Origin: RHLJ01 sp965247355
GTDB lineage: Bacteria; Bacteroidota; Rhodothermia; Balneolales; Balneolaceae
Length of the DNA: 64,000 bases
Direction of reading: 5' to 3'
Assembly (NCBI GenBank): GCA_965247355.1
Contig: OZ252011.1
Coordinates: 1,054,001-1,118,000, forward strand
Positions 34,064 through 42,126 of this stretch are shown here, one piece after another. The translations under genes and the position numbers were made by a program. The notes under the pieces were generated by a model. It saw nothing but the letters and a program-made list of their open reading frames with translations. It was not told the DNA's origin and searched no databases. Numbering within the stretch: position 1 is the stretch's first letter; every line of letters begins with the position of its first letter.

Positions 34064-35330
34064 TCTGATCCTCCTGTTTAGCTTTTTCTTCCTTTCCGAA
34101 GTAAAAGCTCAGGTTCTCCCCTATGCCAAAGAAATCGTTCAAAAATTAAGCTCTGAAGACTTTAAAGGACGTGGCTATGTAGAAAAGGGAGAGAAGATTG
34201 CAGCTGAATTTATCCGGGATGAATTTAAACGACTCGGACTTCTCTCCTACTCTAAAGACTACTTCCAGAAATTTGATATCTCGGTAAATACCTTTCCAAA
34301 AGAGATTAAACTGGAAGTAAACGGACAGAAGTTAATATCCGGATATGATTACCTGGTAAGTCCGGGATCTCCATCTGTAAAAGGAACTTTTGAGGTAATC
34401 CCTCTTTCCATGGAAGAAATCATGAGTGATGAGCTACTTGGACAAAAGCTAAGGTCATCAGCAGGGAAATTCATACTTACTGAAAGCTATAAGAAAGATA
34501 ATTATACCAAAGAACAGCTGGAGCGGATTCAGGGAGTTATTGGCTTTTTGAAATATCATCCGAATAATCTTGCAGCAGGGACTATTGAACTCACCTCTGA
34601 AAAGCTAACCTGGCATGGAGCACAGCAACAATATCCCAAACCTTCTTTTACCGTTTTTTCAGATAGCATTAGCACTCCTATCACAGAAATTAAGGTAGAC
34701 CTAAAAACAAAGCTGGAAAAGAAATACACCACCCAAAATGTGATCGGATATCTTGAAGGAGAAAATCAGGATTCATTAATCGTGATCATGGCACATTATG
34801 ATCACTTTGGAAAAATGGGATCTGCCCTCTTTCCCGGAGCCAACGATAATGCCAGTGGTACAGCTATGCTTTTAAGTCTTGCTAAGTATTTTTCTGATAA
34901 TAAACCTCCTTACAATATGGCATTCATTGCTTTTGGAGGTGAAGAGATTGGTTTATTAGGCTCAAAGTATTTCGTAGAGAATCCACTATTTGATCTATTA
35001 AAAGTGAAATTCCTACTCAACTTTGATCTGGCAGGAACAGGAGATGAAGGTATTCAGGTGGTTAATGGTTCTGTGTATAGGAATGAGTTTGATCTCCTTA
35101 CTTCAATTAATGAAGAGCAGGAATTACTGCCTCAAGTAAAAATCCGAGGCGCTGCCTGTAACAGCGATCATTGTGCGTTCGATGAAGTCGGAGTTCAGGG
35201 ATTCTATATTTATACCTTAGGTGGAATAAGAGCTTATCACGATGTCTATGATCGATACGAGACCCTCCCCTTTACCGAATTCGAGGATTATTATACATTG
35301 ATGGTAGAGTTTCTGGAAACAATCCGGTAA
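34041..35330 (+). CDS. Secreted M28 family aminopeptidase
   Basis: A 429-residue exported zinc peptidase. It starts inside the end of dnaB (ATG 34041 or 34050), giving a good signal peptide (LRFSLILLFSFFFLSEVKAQ); earlier ATGs belong to the dnaB shadow. The M28 ligands appear as MAHYDHFG (His, Asp), GANDNASGTAM (bridging Asp), GGEEIGLLGSKYF (Glu-Glu), NFDLAGTG and, near the end, SDHCAFDEVG and YHDVYD. It probably releases N-terminal residues from peptides in the periplasm. The overlap with dnaB implies co-transcription. Confidence 0.9.
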   Translation: MTRMLRFSLILLFSFFFLSEVKAQVLPYAKEIVQKLSSEDFKGRGYVEKGEKIAAEFIRDEFKRLGLLSYSKDYFQKFDISVNTFPKEIKLEVNGQKLISGYDYLVSPGSPSVKGTFEVIPLSMEEIMSDELLGQKLRSSAGKFILTESYKKDNYTKEQLERIQGVIGFLKYHPNNLAAGTIELTSEKLTWHGAQQQYPKPSFTVFSDSISTPITEIKVDLKTKLEKKYTTQNVIGYLEGENQDSLIVIMAHYDHFGKMGSALFPGANDNASGTAMLLSLAKYFSDNKPPYNMAFIAFGGEEIGLLGSKYFVENPLFDLLKVKFLLNFDLAGTGDEGIQVVNGSVYRNEFDLLTSINEEQELLPQVKIRGAACNSDHCAFDEVGVQGFYIYTLGGIRAYHDVYDRYETLPFTEFEDYYTLMVEFLETIR

Positions 35331-35352
35331 TTAACATCCGTTTGAATCGGTT

Positions 35353-35585
35353 AACATGAGATTTTCAATGGAAATAAAGCGATGGTAAAAGGCTATTTCA
35401 AAGGTTTCAGTTGGAATGGAAATGAATTTAATCCTATGCATTTTATCACACTTTTGACTTTCAGTGAGTCAGGAAAAATTACATATCAGGTGGATTGGAT
35501 TAATTATCCGTCGGAACTCCTGAATTATCAAAACCGAAAAGACTCTAATAGTTGGATTGATTATAAAATCAATAAAAAGTTATGA
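35353..35585 (+). pseudogene. C-terminal remnant of an NTF2/SnoaL-like protein
   Basis: An open frame runs from just after a TAA (35352-35354) to 35585; its first ATG (35382) gives 67 residues. The part HFITLLTFSESGKITYQVDWINYP looks like the last strands of a SnoaL/NTF2-like fold. The N-terminal half expected for such a protein (about 70 residues) is missing upstream, so this is probably a decayed gene, although the ATG at 35382 could still make a short protein. It overlaps the following gene by four bases (ATGA). Family call tentative. Confidence 0.4.
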
Positions 35586-36205
35586 ATCCAGAAGTTGACG
35601 AATATTTAGTTAAAGGTTGCGGCAGATGTAATCTGTATAACACTCCCGAATGTAAAGTAAATACATGGCGGGAGATTATTTCTAAACTCCGAATGATTAT
35701 CCTTGATACCGAGCTTAAAGAAGAAGTGAAATGGAATGTCCCCTGCTATACATATAAAAGCAAGAATGTACTCATACTAAGTGCATTTAAAGATTTTGCT
35801 TCTGTTAATTTCTTTAAAGGATCATTACTTAAAGACCCTCACAATGTTCTTGTAAGTCCGGGTAAAAACTCTCAGGCTGGCAGATACTTTAAGTTTACGA
35901 ATAAGGATCAAATCCAGGAATTTGAACCTGTATTAATTGAATACATCAAAGAAGCCATTGAGCTGGAAAAAGCAGGGAAAGAAGTAACTTATAAGGATGC
36001 TTCAGAATATGATGTTCCTCAGGAACTACTGGACAAATTCGAAGCTGATCCAAAATTCAAAGAAGCCTTTGATGCACTTACTCCGGGCAGGCAGAAAGGA
36101 TACTATATCCACTTCTCAGGTGCCAAACAATCCTCTACCCGAGCAGCTCGCATTGATCGCTGTGAAGATAAAATTTATGCTGGAAAAGGTTTTAATGAGA
36201 GGTGA
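35582..36205 (+). CDS. DUF1801 / YdeI-OmpD-associated domain protein
   Basis: A 207-residue cytoplasmic protein. The N-terminal DUF1801 (SufE-like/YdhG fold) part covers about 1-115: IILDTELKEEVKWNVPCYTYKSKNVL, then NFFKGSLL. The C-terminal part, LTPGRQKGYYIHFSGAKQSSTRAARIDRCEDKIYAGKGFNER, is the YdeI/OmpD-associated ending. Biochemical role unknown in this family. Monocistronic apart from the small remnant upstream. Confidence 0.85.
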   Translation: MNPEVDEYLVKGCGRCNLYNTPECKVNTWREIISKLRMIILDTELKEEVKWNVPCYTYKSKNVLILSAFKDFASVNFFKGSLLKDPHNVLVSPGKNSQAGRYFKFTNKDQIQEFEPVLIEYIKEAIELEKAGKEVTYKDASEYDVPQELLDKFEADPKFKEAFDALTPGRQKGYYIHFSGAKQSSTRAARIDRCEDKIYAGKGFNER

Positions 36206-36384
36206 GTGAACTATCTCCCCTTGGAGGGAGACCGAAATCAAACTTGTTCGATTTTAAAGGGAGGACCTTGATGGCTCAAATTATTTTTCAGGCTTCCGTC
36301 ATATCATTTAGTAATTCCGAGAAATCATTTAATGGGTTCATTTTATTTTAAATATGTTGGTGTAATAACAACAATGAGACCATT

Positions 36385-37251
36385 ATGATAAAAAGATTAT
36401 TAGGAATTGCTCCTTCAAAAGAACAAAACGGCTCCGGCTATATTCCTTCACCCTTGGGAAGAAAGCTAGGGGTAGATACTATGAGTGGCTATAAAGTTTC
36501 TGACTTTGGCGGTAGAAAATATTCCGGAAATAAAAAGATATTAGTACTATGCACGGAAGAACGTTATTTCGAAATGACCAACGGCAAACTCTTTTCCACA
36601 GGAAATAATGTGCAGGAAACTATGGTACCATTGATGCATTTGGTCAATGCAGGTTTTGATTTTGATGTAGTAACTCCGACTGGAAAATCTGCAATCCTGG
36701 AAGAATGGTCTGTACCTCAAAAGGATGAAGCCGTGCTTTCATTCAGGCGAAATAATCATTTTAAATTCGAAATACCTCTTTCGTTAAAAAAGCTCATTGA
36801 AAACAATGAACTCAATGATGAGTCAGATTACATCGCTCTTTTTCTTCCCGGTGGACATGGATCTATGGTTGGGCTACCTGAAGATGAATATGTAGGTGAG
36901 TTAATTCGATGGATAAAAGCATCTGACCGATATCTTATTGCAGTTTGCCACGGGCCCGCTGCCATGATAGCAACTGCCAAAAATAATAGTGTACCGCATC
37001 CATATAATGGATATAAAATGGTAGCTTTTCCCGATAAATTTGATAAACAGTCACCTTCATTGGGCTACCTTCCAGGACAGCTGCCTTGGTTTCAATGCGA
37101 AGCCTTGGAAAAAGAGGGAATTGAAATACTTAATGATAAAATAACGGGAGCTACTCATATCGATAGAAAGTTGATTTCCGGTGATAGTCCTAAAGCGTGT
37201 GATGAACTTGGCAAAATAACAGTTGATGCCCTTTTCAAAGAACTGATCTAA
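36385..37251 (+). CDS. hchA: Hsp31/HchA-type DJ-1 family protein (glyoxalase III / protein deglycase)
   Basis: A 288-residue cytosolic enzyme that detoxifies methylglyoxal to lactate and acts as a holding chaperone. Diagnostic: YIPSPLGRKLGVDT and the N-terminal cap, CTEERYFEMTNGK with the acidic partner residue, LPGGHGSMVGLPED, and the nucleophile elbow VCHGPAAM (Cys188). GYLPGQLPWFQCEALEKEG and DKITGATHIDRKLISGDSP are Hsp31 features absent from short PfpI proteins. The AraC regulator follows 10 bases later, so the two form an operon, probably a carbonyl or stress response pair. Confidence 0.92.
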   Translation: MIKRLLGIAPSKEQNGSGYIPSPLGRKLGVDTMSGYKVSDFGGRKYSGNKKILVLCTEERYFEMTNGKLFSTGNNVQETMVPLMHLVNAGFDFDVVTPTGKSAILEEWSVPQKDEAVLSFRRNNHFKFEIPLSLKKLIENNELNDESDYIALFLPGGHGSMVGLPEDEYVGELIRWIKASDRYLIAVCHGPAAMIATAKNNSVPHPYNGYKMVAFPDKFDKQSPSLGYLPGQLPWFQCEALEKEGIEILNDKITGATHIDRKLISGDSPKACDELGKITVDALFKELI

Positions 37252-37261
37252 AAATTAAATA

Positions 37262-38173
37262 ATGCAAGAATTCAGAATTAACTCAATCAGTCAGGCCCAT
37301 CAGGCAATGGGTCTGCCCAAACCGAAGCACCCTCTGGTTACGGTAGTACATACGAGAGATTTTGAGTCCGAGCAGGACTTTAATGGGGTAAGAATTATTA
37401 ATAACCTGTATCAAATTACCCTCAAGGAAGCTGGTTGTGGCAACTTACTGTATGGTAAAAATTCCTACGATTATGAAGAAGGTACGTTGGTATTTACATC
37501 CCCAGGTCAGGTAACCATGTTCGAAGGTGATTTACCTTCAGAAGATGATAGCAATGAAGGTTGGATACTGGCTTTTCATCCGGATTTAATCAGGAAATCA
37601 ACCCTATCAGCTAAAATTGATAACTACTCCTTCTTCCATTACGATGTGAATGAAGCACTTCACCTTTCAGAAGAAGAGCTAGGTACTATTGAAGATCTTT
37701 TAGATAAGATTGTAAAGGAATACAGTCAGAATTTAGACAAACACAGCCAGAATCTGATTATTTCAAATATTGAATTACTGCTGGATTATTGTACAAGGTT
37801 CTATGATCGTCAGTTTTATACTCGCACTAATTTAAACACAGATGTTGTTTCAAAATTTGAAAGGCTCTTAAAAGCTTATTATCAATCTGAGGAAGTTATT
37901 GAGCAGGGACTTCCAAATGTGCAATATTTAGCAAAAGAATTAAACTTGTCTTCCAAGTACTTAAGTGATTTACTGAAGAAAGAAACCGGAAAGACCGCTC
38001 AGGAACATATTCATCTTTTTGTAATCGAACGAGCTAAAAACACGCTACTGAACTCGGGTCAATCAATCAGTGAGGTTGGGTATTCATTAGGGTTTGAATA
38101 CCCGCAACATTTCAGCAACCTTTTCAAATTAAAAACAGGAATGAGTCCGAGCGAATTTAGAAACTTAAACTGA
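37262..38173 (+). CDS. AraC family transcriptional regulator
   Basis: A 303-residue regulator. The N-terminal ligand/dimerisation part is cupin-like (about 20-170: YGKNSYDYEEGTLVFTSPGQ). The C-terminal double helix-turn-helix (about 205-303) shows VQYLAKELNLSSKYLSDLLKKETGKT and ISEVGYSLGFEYPQHFSNLFKLKTGMSPSEFR, the standard AraC signature. It follows hchA directly and may autoregulate the pair. Confidence 0.92.
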   Translation: MQEFRINSISQAHQAMGLPKPKHPLVTVVHTRDFESEQDFNGVRIINNLYQITLKEAGCGNLLYGKNSYDYEEGTLVFTSPGQVTMFEGDLPSEDDSNEGWILAFHPDLIRKSTLSAKIDNYSFFHYDVNEALHLSEEELGTIEDLLDKIVKEYSQNLDKHSQNLIISNIELLLDYCTRFYDRQFYTRTNLNTDVVSKFERLLKAYYQSEEVIEQGLPNVQYLAKELNLSSKYLSDLLKKETGKTAQEHIHLFVIERAKNTLLNSGQSISEVGYSLGFEYPQHFSNLFKLKTGMSPSEFRNLN

Positions 38174-38246
38174 GGAATTTTTCCTTTCAATTTATCCACT
38201 TGATAATAGTCCAAGGGGTTATATCAAGCAACAACCTCTATCCAGT

Positions 38247-38279
38247 TTAAGTATCCGCTTTGCCCACCATTTCCTCGAA
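38247..38279 (-). pseudogene. Vestige of a mannosyltransferase-gene 3' end
   Basis: On the minus strand this reads F-E-E-M-V-G-K-A-D-T-stop, matching the last ten residues (FEEMVGNADT) of the gene ending at 38723 at nine of ten positions. Codons differ mostly silently. It ends 11 bases from the GIY-YIG element, on the side away from the intact gene. It looks like the displaced tail of an older copy of that gene. Confidence 0.55.
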
Positions 38280-38290
38280 ACACCAACCAA

Positions 38291-38675
38291 GTCATGCTGA
38301 ATTTAGTTCAGCATCTGTGTAAGCCTACCCTCTTAGTAAAGGATACCAATCTATCAGCTCAGGATTCTCTCTCTTAATCAAATTCCATTTCCACTCTTTA
38401 TGCCATTTCTTAAGCTGTTTCTCCCTCGTTATCGCATCGGTAATACTTTGATGTTCCTCAGCATAAAGCAGAATAGTTAGTTTATACTTTGAGGTGAATT
38501 TAGAACCTATTCCTTGTTTATGTTGCCAGATTCTTTGGTTCAGATTTTTGGTAACGCCTATATAAAGTGTAGTTCTTTCGATGTTGGATAAGATATAGAC
38601 ATAGCCTTTGCTCATGCTAAGTAAGAGCTACTTAAATACCACTCCTTACAGATGCTGAACTAAATTCAGCATGAC
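38291..38675. mobile_element. GIY-YIG element with perfect 26-bp inverted ends (385 bp)
   Basis: The left end (38291-38316, GTCATGCTGAATTT...CAGCATCT) and right end (38650-38675) are exact reverse complements over 26 bp, and each end is itself a hairpin (ATGCTGAA/TTCAGCAT). Between them lies one gene, for a GIY-YIG endonuclease, with only 8 bases between its stop and the left end. Gene-less elements with the same end design occur at 5019-5125 and elsewhere in the window. The inference that this is a self-mobile unit is new to me and unproven. Confidence 0.6.
38325..38615 (-). CDS. Small GIY-YIG endonuclease (UPF0213/YhbQ-like)
   Basis: A 96-residue single-domain nuclease. The motif reads GYVYILSN ... 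TLYIGVTKNL (GIY-YIG), followed by the catalytic Arg in NQRIWQHKQG and the metal-binding Glu in TREKQLKKW. The C-terminal tail WKWNLIKRENPELIDWYPLL is typical of the small Bacteroidota members. These proteins are often annotated as orphan excinuclease-like; their biology is unknown. The gene fills a 385-bp unit with perfect inverted ends, so it probably belongs to, and may move, that unit. Confidence 0.9.
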   Translation of the reverse strand: MSKGYVYILSNIERTTLYIGVTKNLNQRIWQHKQGIGSKFTSKYKLTILLYAEEHQSITDAITREKQLKKWHKEWKWNLIKRENPELIDWYPLLRG

Positions 38676-38722
38676 CTGATATTTTTAATAAAAAAGAGAT
38701 AGGAATTCACCTTTCAAACCAA

Positions 38723-39844
38723 TCAGGTGTCAGCATTACCCACCATTTCCTCAAACAGCTTATCAAACTTGCGGTACTGGCGGCTCCATTCCAGGTGTTT
38801 ATTGATATTCTGAAGCGAAGCTTTAGGAAGTGGTTTGGTAACGCCCATCAACAAATCTTTCATGAATTTGAAGAGTTCGTCTTCGTTTTCATACAAAACC
38901 GGGGCGTGAAGCAGTGGATTATGCAGACTTTCAGGAATTAATTCAGGATAGTGTAAGCTTTTTGGTACCAATGGGTGACATCCGCAATAAATGGCTTCCA
39001 TGATGGATACACAGAAAAACTCATAGGTGGCAGTTGATACCACAATATCTCCGGAATGGAGTAACTTACTGTAGGCTTCTTTGTCGTCCACATACCCAAA
39101 ATGGGTAATCTGTTGACCAAATCGTTTCCAGGCTTTCTGAAATTCTTCCGGTTTTTCGTGCTTGGTATCCCCTGCCAGAATCAGGTCGAAGGTAAGATCA
39201 ATATCATTTAAACGATTTAATACCCGAAAGAACATGGCCGGATTGCGATCAAACTGCCAGCGCTGATTCCAAACAATCACCGGACGATCATTTTTTTTGC
39301 GGGTATCGGGCTCGTCATCAAAATGTTTTAAATCCAGTCCCGGATGCATTACCACACTTTTCTCCCGGATCTGATCGACGGTATTGTAGTGTTTGTCATC
39401 GGGGAAATTGTCGAGGAAGTCAGGCAATGCCTCTAATAAATCATCCAAATGAAACTGTGAGGAAAACAATAATTTATCAGCCACCAACATACTCAGGTAA
39501 TTGATATAACAGTAGGTCATATCACGCGTCTCTCCCTCCGGAATCGGTCGTGTGAACTGATTATCATGCATGTACATGATCTTAGGAGTGTGTGCAAATC
39601 TGGGATTATTGAGTGCTAAAAAAGCCGGGAGATTGGTCATACTGCTGGTTAGCAACAGATCGATATCTTCCTTCACTTCGTTGGTAAGCTGAGCCAAAGT
39701 CACAGAATCGCCATGCATACGCCACTTCCACCCCTTATAATTCAGCTTAATAGGAATGATATTATGACTCGAATGCTTTTCTAAGCCCTGCAAAAAAGCT
39801 TTATGTGAGCCGCTGTAAAATGGTTCTATGGCGAGTATGTTCAT
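38723..39844 (-). CDS. tRNA-queuosine alpha-mannosyltransferase homologue (DUF3524, GT4-like)
   Basis: A GT-B glycosyltransferase of 373 residues. The N-terminal DUF3524 domain is plain: ILAIEPFYSGSHKAFLQGL, GWKWRMHGDS, MYMHDNQFTRP and YCYINYLSMLVADKLLFSS. The C-terminal nucleotide-sugar part has VIVWNQRWQFDRNP, HFGYVDDKEAY and STATYEFFCVSIMEAIYCGCHPLVP (the E-x7-E site). The family contains human GTDC1, which mannosylates queuosine in tRNA-Asp. QueG is encoded at 52739, so the cell makes queuosine. It ends beside the GIY-YIG element, and a copy of its last codons lies on the element's far side. Six bases separate it from mutL. Confidence 0.88.
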   Translation of the reverse strand: MNILAIEPFYSGSHKAFLQGLEKHSSHNIIPIKLNYKGWKWRMHGDSVTLAQLTNEVKEDIDLLLTSSMTNLPAFLALNNPRFAHTPKIMYMHDNQFTRPIPEGETRDMTYCYINYLSMLVADKLLFSSQFHLDDLLEALPDFLDNFPDDKHYNTVDQIREKSVVMHPGLDLKHFDDEPDTRKKNDRPVIVWNQRWQFDRNPAMFFRVLNRLNDIDLTFDLILAGDTKHEKPEEFQKAWKRFGQQITHFGYVDDKEAYSKLLHSGDIVVSTATYEFFCVSIMEAIYCGCHPLVPKSLHYPELIPESLHNPLLHAPVLYENEDELFKFMKDLLMGVTKPLPKASLQNINKHLEWSRQYRKFDKLFEEMVGNADT

Positions 39845-39850
39845 GTACCT

Positions 39851-41689
39851 TTACCGAAACCTGGATTGAATTTCATCCAGCGAAAGATACACGATTGTTG
39901 GTTTTTTTAAAGGATCAAGATAAGGTTGTTCACAAGCGAATAATTGGTCGACCAAACTCTCCATTTCCAGCTCAGTCATTTTCTTTCCTCTTGGGATGGC
40001 GGCTTTAGCTGCAAAAGCGATTGCAAGTCGGTCCCGGGCTTCAAGATTCAGCTTCTGCCCCAATTCCTGATATTGATGTAACATCGAAACCAATACTTCC
40101 TGTTCATTTCCAATTTCAATATCTGCCGGTACGCCATTTATCATAGCTGTATTTCCACTCAACATCTGTACCGAAAATCCCATTTGTTGAATAATGGGAT
40201 GCAGTTCTTTTAATAAGGTATAATCTGATGCAGAGAGCTCAAGAGTTTGTGCAAATAATAACTGCTGCGTACTCGGCAATGCCGCTTCCGTAGCACTTAA
40301 AGCCTTCTCAAAAATGATGCGTTTATGTGCCAGGTGCTGATCAATCATACACAAGCCGGTACGGGTTTGGGTAATGATATAGGTATTGTGGAGCTGCCAG
40401 AAGGTCTTTTCAACAGAGACTTCTTCAGGTTGATTTCCAAAATTATCCCCAAAAGAATCCGAGCCTTCTGTTGAAGTTGGCCTTCCATATAATTTCTCAG
40501 AGAACTCATCTCCTCTTCCTTTTGCAGGATTGGTATTGATCCTCGAAGGAATATGATATTCAAAATCGTTGGCATTTCTCGGCTTAGCTGCAGGAGTGTT
40601 GAATGAAAAGCCGGAATCAAATCCTTTGGTGGATTCATCACTTAAAAAAGAATCTTCATCCCGGGGAATATTTGGAACCTGAAAATGATTGTTCAACGCC
40701 CGGTTTACCACCGATCGTGCTAATTGAATAATACTGCGTTCATCCTCAAACTTAATCTCCATTTTAGCAGGATGAACATTCACATCAATTTTAGTCGGAT
40801 CGATGTCAAAAAACAGCGCATAGAATGGATATTCATTATTTCGGGTCCATGCATCATATAAACTCAGAATCACATGAGTGAGATAGCGGTGCTGAAAAGG
40901 TCTCCCGTTTACAAAAAGGAACTGCTCTCCCCTGCTTTTCTTTGCCAGTTTAGGATCAGATGCGAAGCCATGAATTTTCACATAGCTAGTTTCTTCCTCA
41001 AATTCGATTAAACTGGCTTTATAAGGTGCTCCAAAAATCTGGGTAATTCTGTCTTTCAAAGACTGAATCGGGAAATTATAAATCGTTTCTCCATCCGCAA
41101 TTACCTCAAAGCCAATATCAGTATTAGCCAGTGCCGCATATTGAACAGATCGCAAAATATGTCGGAGTTCGGTGACGTCTGTTTTCAAAAACTGTCGGCG
41201 TGCGGGTACATTAAAGAATAAATTCCGAACTGAAATAGAAGTCCCGTTATCGGTAGCAGTAGGTTTAATATCCCGTTCCTCGCCTCCCCATACTTCGAAT
41301 TCCCAGCCATTATCGTCTTCGGCCCGCTTAGACTTCACCATGACCTGAGAAACCGATGCAATAGAAGCCATAGCTTCCCCGCGGAATCCCATGGTTTTTA
41401 TTTTGAACAGGTCGTCAATGGAATTGATCTTAGAAGTTGCGTGGCGTTCAAAACAAAGTGGAAGATCATCCAGACTCATTCCACATCCGTTATCGATGAC
41501 CTGAATCAGTGTTCTCCCGGCATTCTCGATTACAATTTTGATGTGATCCGCTCCGGCATCAATCGAGTTATCCAGTAGTTCTTTAACCACGGAAGCCGGG
41601 CGTTGAATAACCTCACCGGCAGCAATCTTGTTGCTGATTTCAGGGGGTAACTGATGTATGACTGAGGTGCGCTCTTGCGTCTCGCTCAA
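39851..41689 (-). CDS. mutL: DNA mismatch repair protein MutL
   Basis: Mismatch-repair ATPase (612 residues). The GHKL domain has VVKELLDNSIDAGA, DNGCGM, GFRGEAMASIASV and GTSISVRNLFFNVPARRQFL. A low-complexity linker (about 340-430) leads to the C-terminal dimerisation domain. There the endonuclease motif DQHAxxExxxxE reads DQHLAHKRIIFE, losing its central Glu, and the usual ACHAA and CPHGRP positions read AAKAA and LDPLKKP. A nicking activity is therefore doubtful. The start is TTG 41689; no ATG precedes the conserved region. It is transcribed with the mannosyltransferase gene. Confidence 0.95.
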   Translation of the reverse strand: MSETQERTSVIHQLPPEISNKIAAGEVIQRPASVVKELLDNSIDAGADHIKIVIENAGRTLIQVIDNGCGMSLDDLPLCFERHATSKINSIDDLFKIKTMGFRGEAMASIASVSQVMVKSKRAEDDNGWEFEVWGGEERDIKPTATDNGTSISVRNLFFNVPARRQFLKTDVTELRHILRSVQYAALANTDIGFEVIADGETIYNFPIQSLKDRITQIFGAPYKASLIEFEEETSYVKIHGFASDPKLAKKSRGEQFLFVNGRPFQHRYLTHVILSLYDAWTRNNEYPFYALFFDIDPTKIDVNVHPAKMEIKFEDERSIIQLARSVVNRALNNHFQVPNIPRDEDSFLSDESTKGFDSGFSFNTPAAKPRNANDFEYHIPSRINTNPAKGRGDEFSEKLYGRPTSTEGSDSFGDNFGNQPEEVSVEKTFWQLHNTYIITQTRTGLCMIDQHLAHKRIIFEKALSATEAALPSTQQLLFAQTLELSASDYTLLKELHPIIQQMGFSVQMLSGNTAMINGVPADIEIGNEQEVLVSMLHQYQELGQKLNLEARDRLAIAFAAKAAIPRGKKMTELEMESLVDQLFACEQPYLDPLKKPTIVYLSLDEIQSRFR

Positions 41690-41704
41690 CGAATAAATCC
41701 AATT

Positions 41705-41917
41705 TTAAAGTGATATGATATAAACAACTAAAGCCAGCAAAAGTGCTAAACCCAACACTCTGACATTTTGTTTTGGCTTAACCCGATTGTGCGTTTGAAA
41801 CTTAATCCGCCTTTTTCTGCGGTTGTCTTCCCGCTCTTCTTTCTCGGGGTCGTGATACCGAAATGGTAAGTCAAACTTTTTGATTTTGGGCCTATAGCCG
41901 AACATGGGTTTAATCAT
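41705..41917 (-). CDS. Small basic protein with C-terminal membrane anchor
   Basis: A 70-residue protein from ATG 41917 (MIKPMFGYRP; a longer frame starts at TTG 41953). It has a charged N-terminal part (HDPEKEEREDNRRKRRIKF) and one C-terminal membrane helix (LGLALLLALVVYIISL), so it should be tail-anchored with the charged part in the cytoplasm. It lies 15 bases upstream of mutL on the same strand and is probably co-transcribed. No known family; function unknown. Confidence 0.65.
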   Translation of the reverse strand: MIKPMFGYRPKIKKFDLPFRYHDPEKEEREDNRRKRRIKFQTHNRVKPKQNVRVLGLALLLALVVYIISL

Positions 41918-42001
41918 GGTATCCGGGGTTTTGTTAACCGTTATAGAAACCAACGGAGCTTTTCCGCCAATCGTGCCTTAATATATGAATTAGAAATAAA
42001 A

Positions 42002-42062
42002 GAATTAGGAATTGAAGGTTCTTTATTCAATTGTTAATTCTTATTTGAATCATTCCTAATTC
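42002..42062. repeat. Inverted repeat in the mutL-side/idh divergent spacer
   Basis: GAATTAGGAAT (42002-42012) and ATTCCTAATTC (42052-42062) are perfect 11-bp complements with a 39-base A+T-rich loop. It lies about 65 bases before the isocitrate dehydrogenase start. It could be an operator or simply A+T-rich chance pairing. Confidence 0.3.
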
Positions 42063-42126
42063 CCCCTCTTTTTTCGTAGTTTCCAAGCCCTGAAATTTTA
42101 CTAACTAACCTTCATTTAGAGTACAA

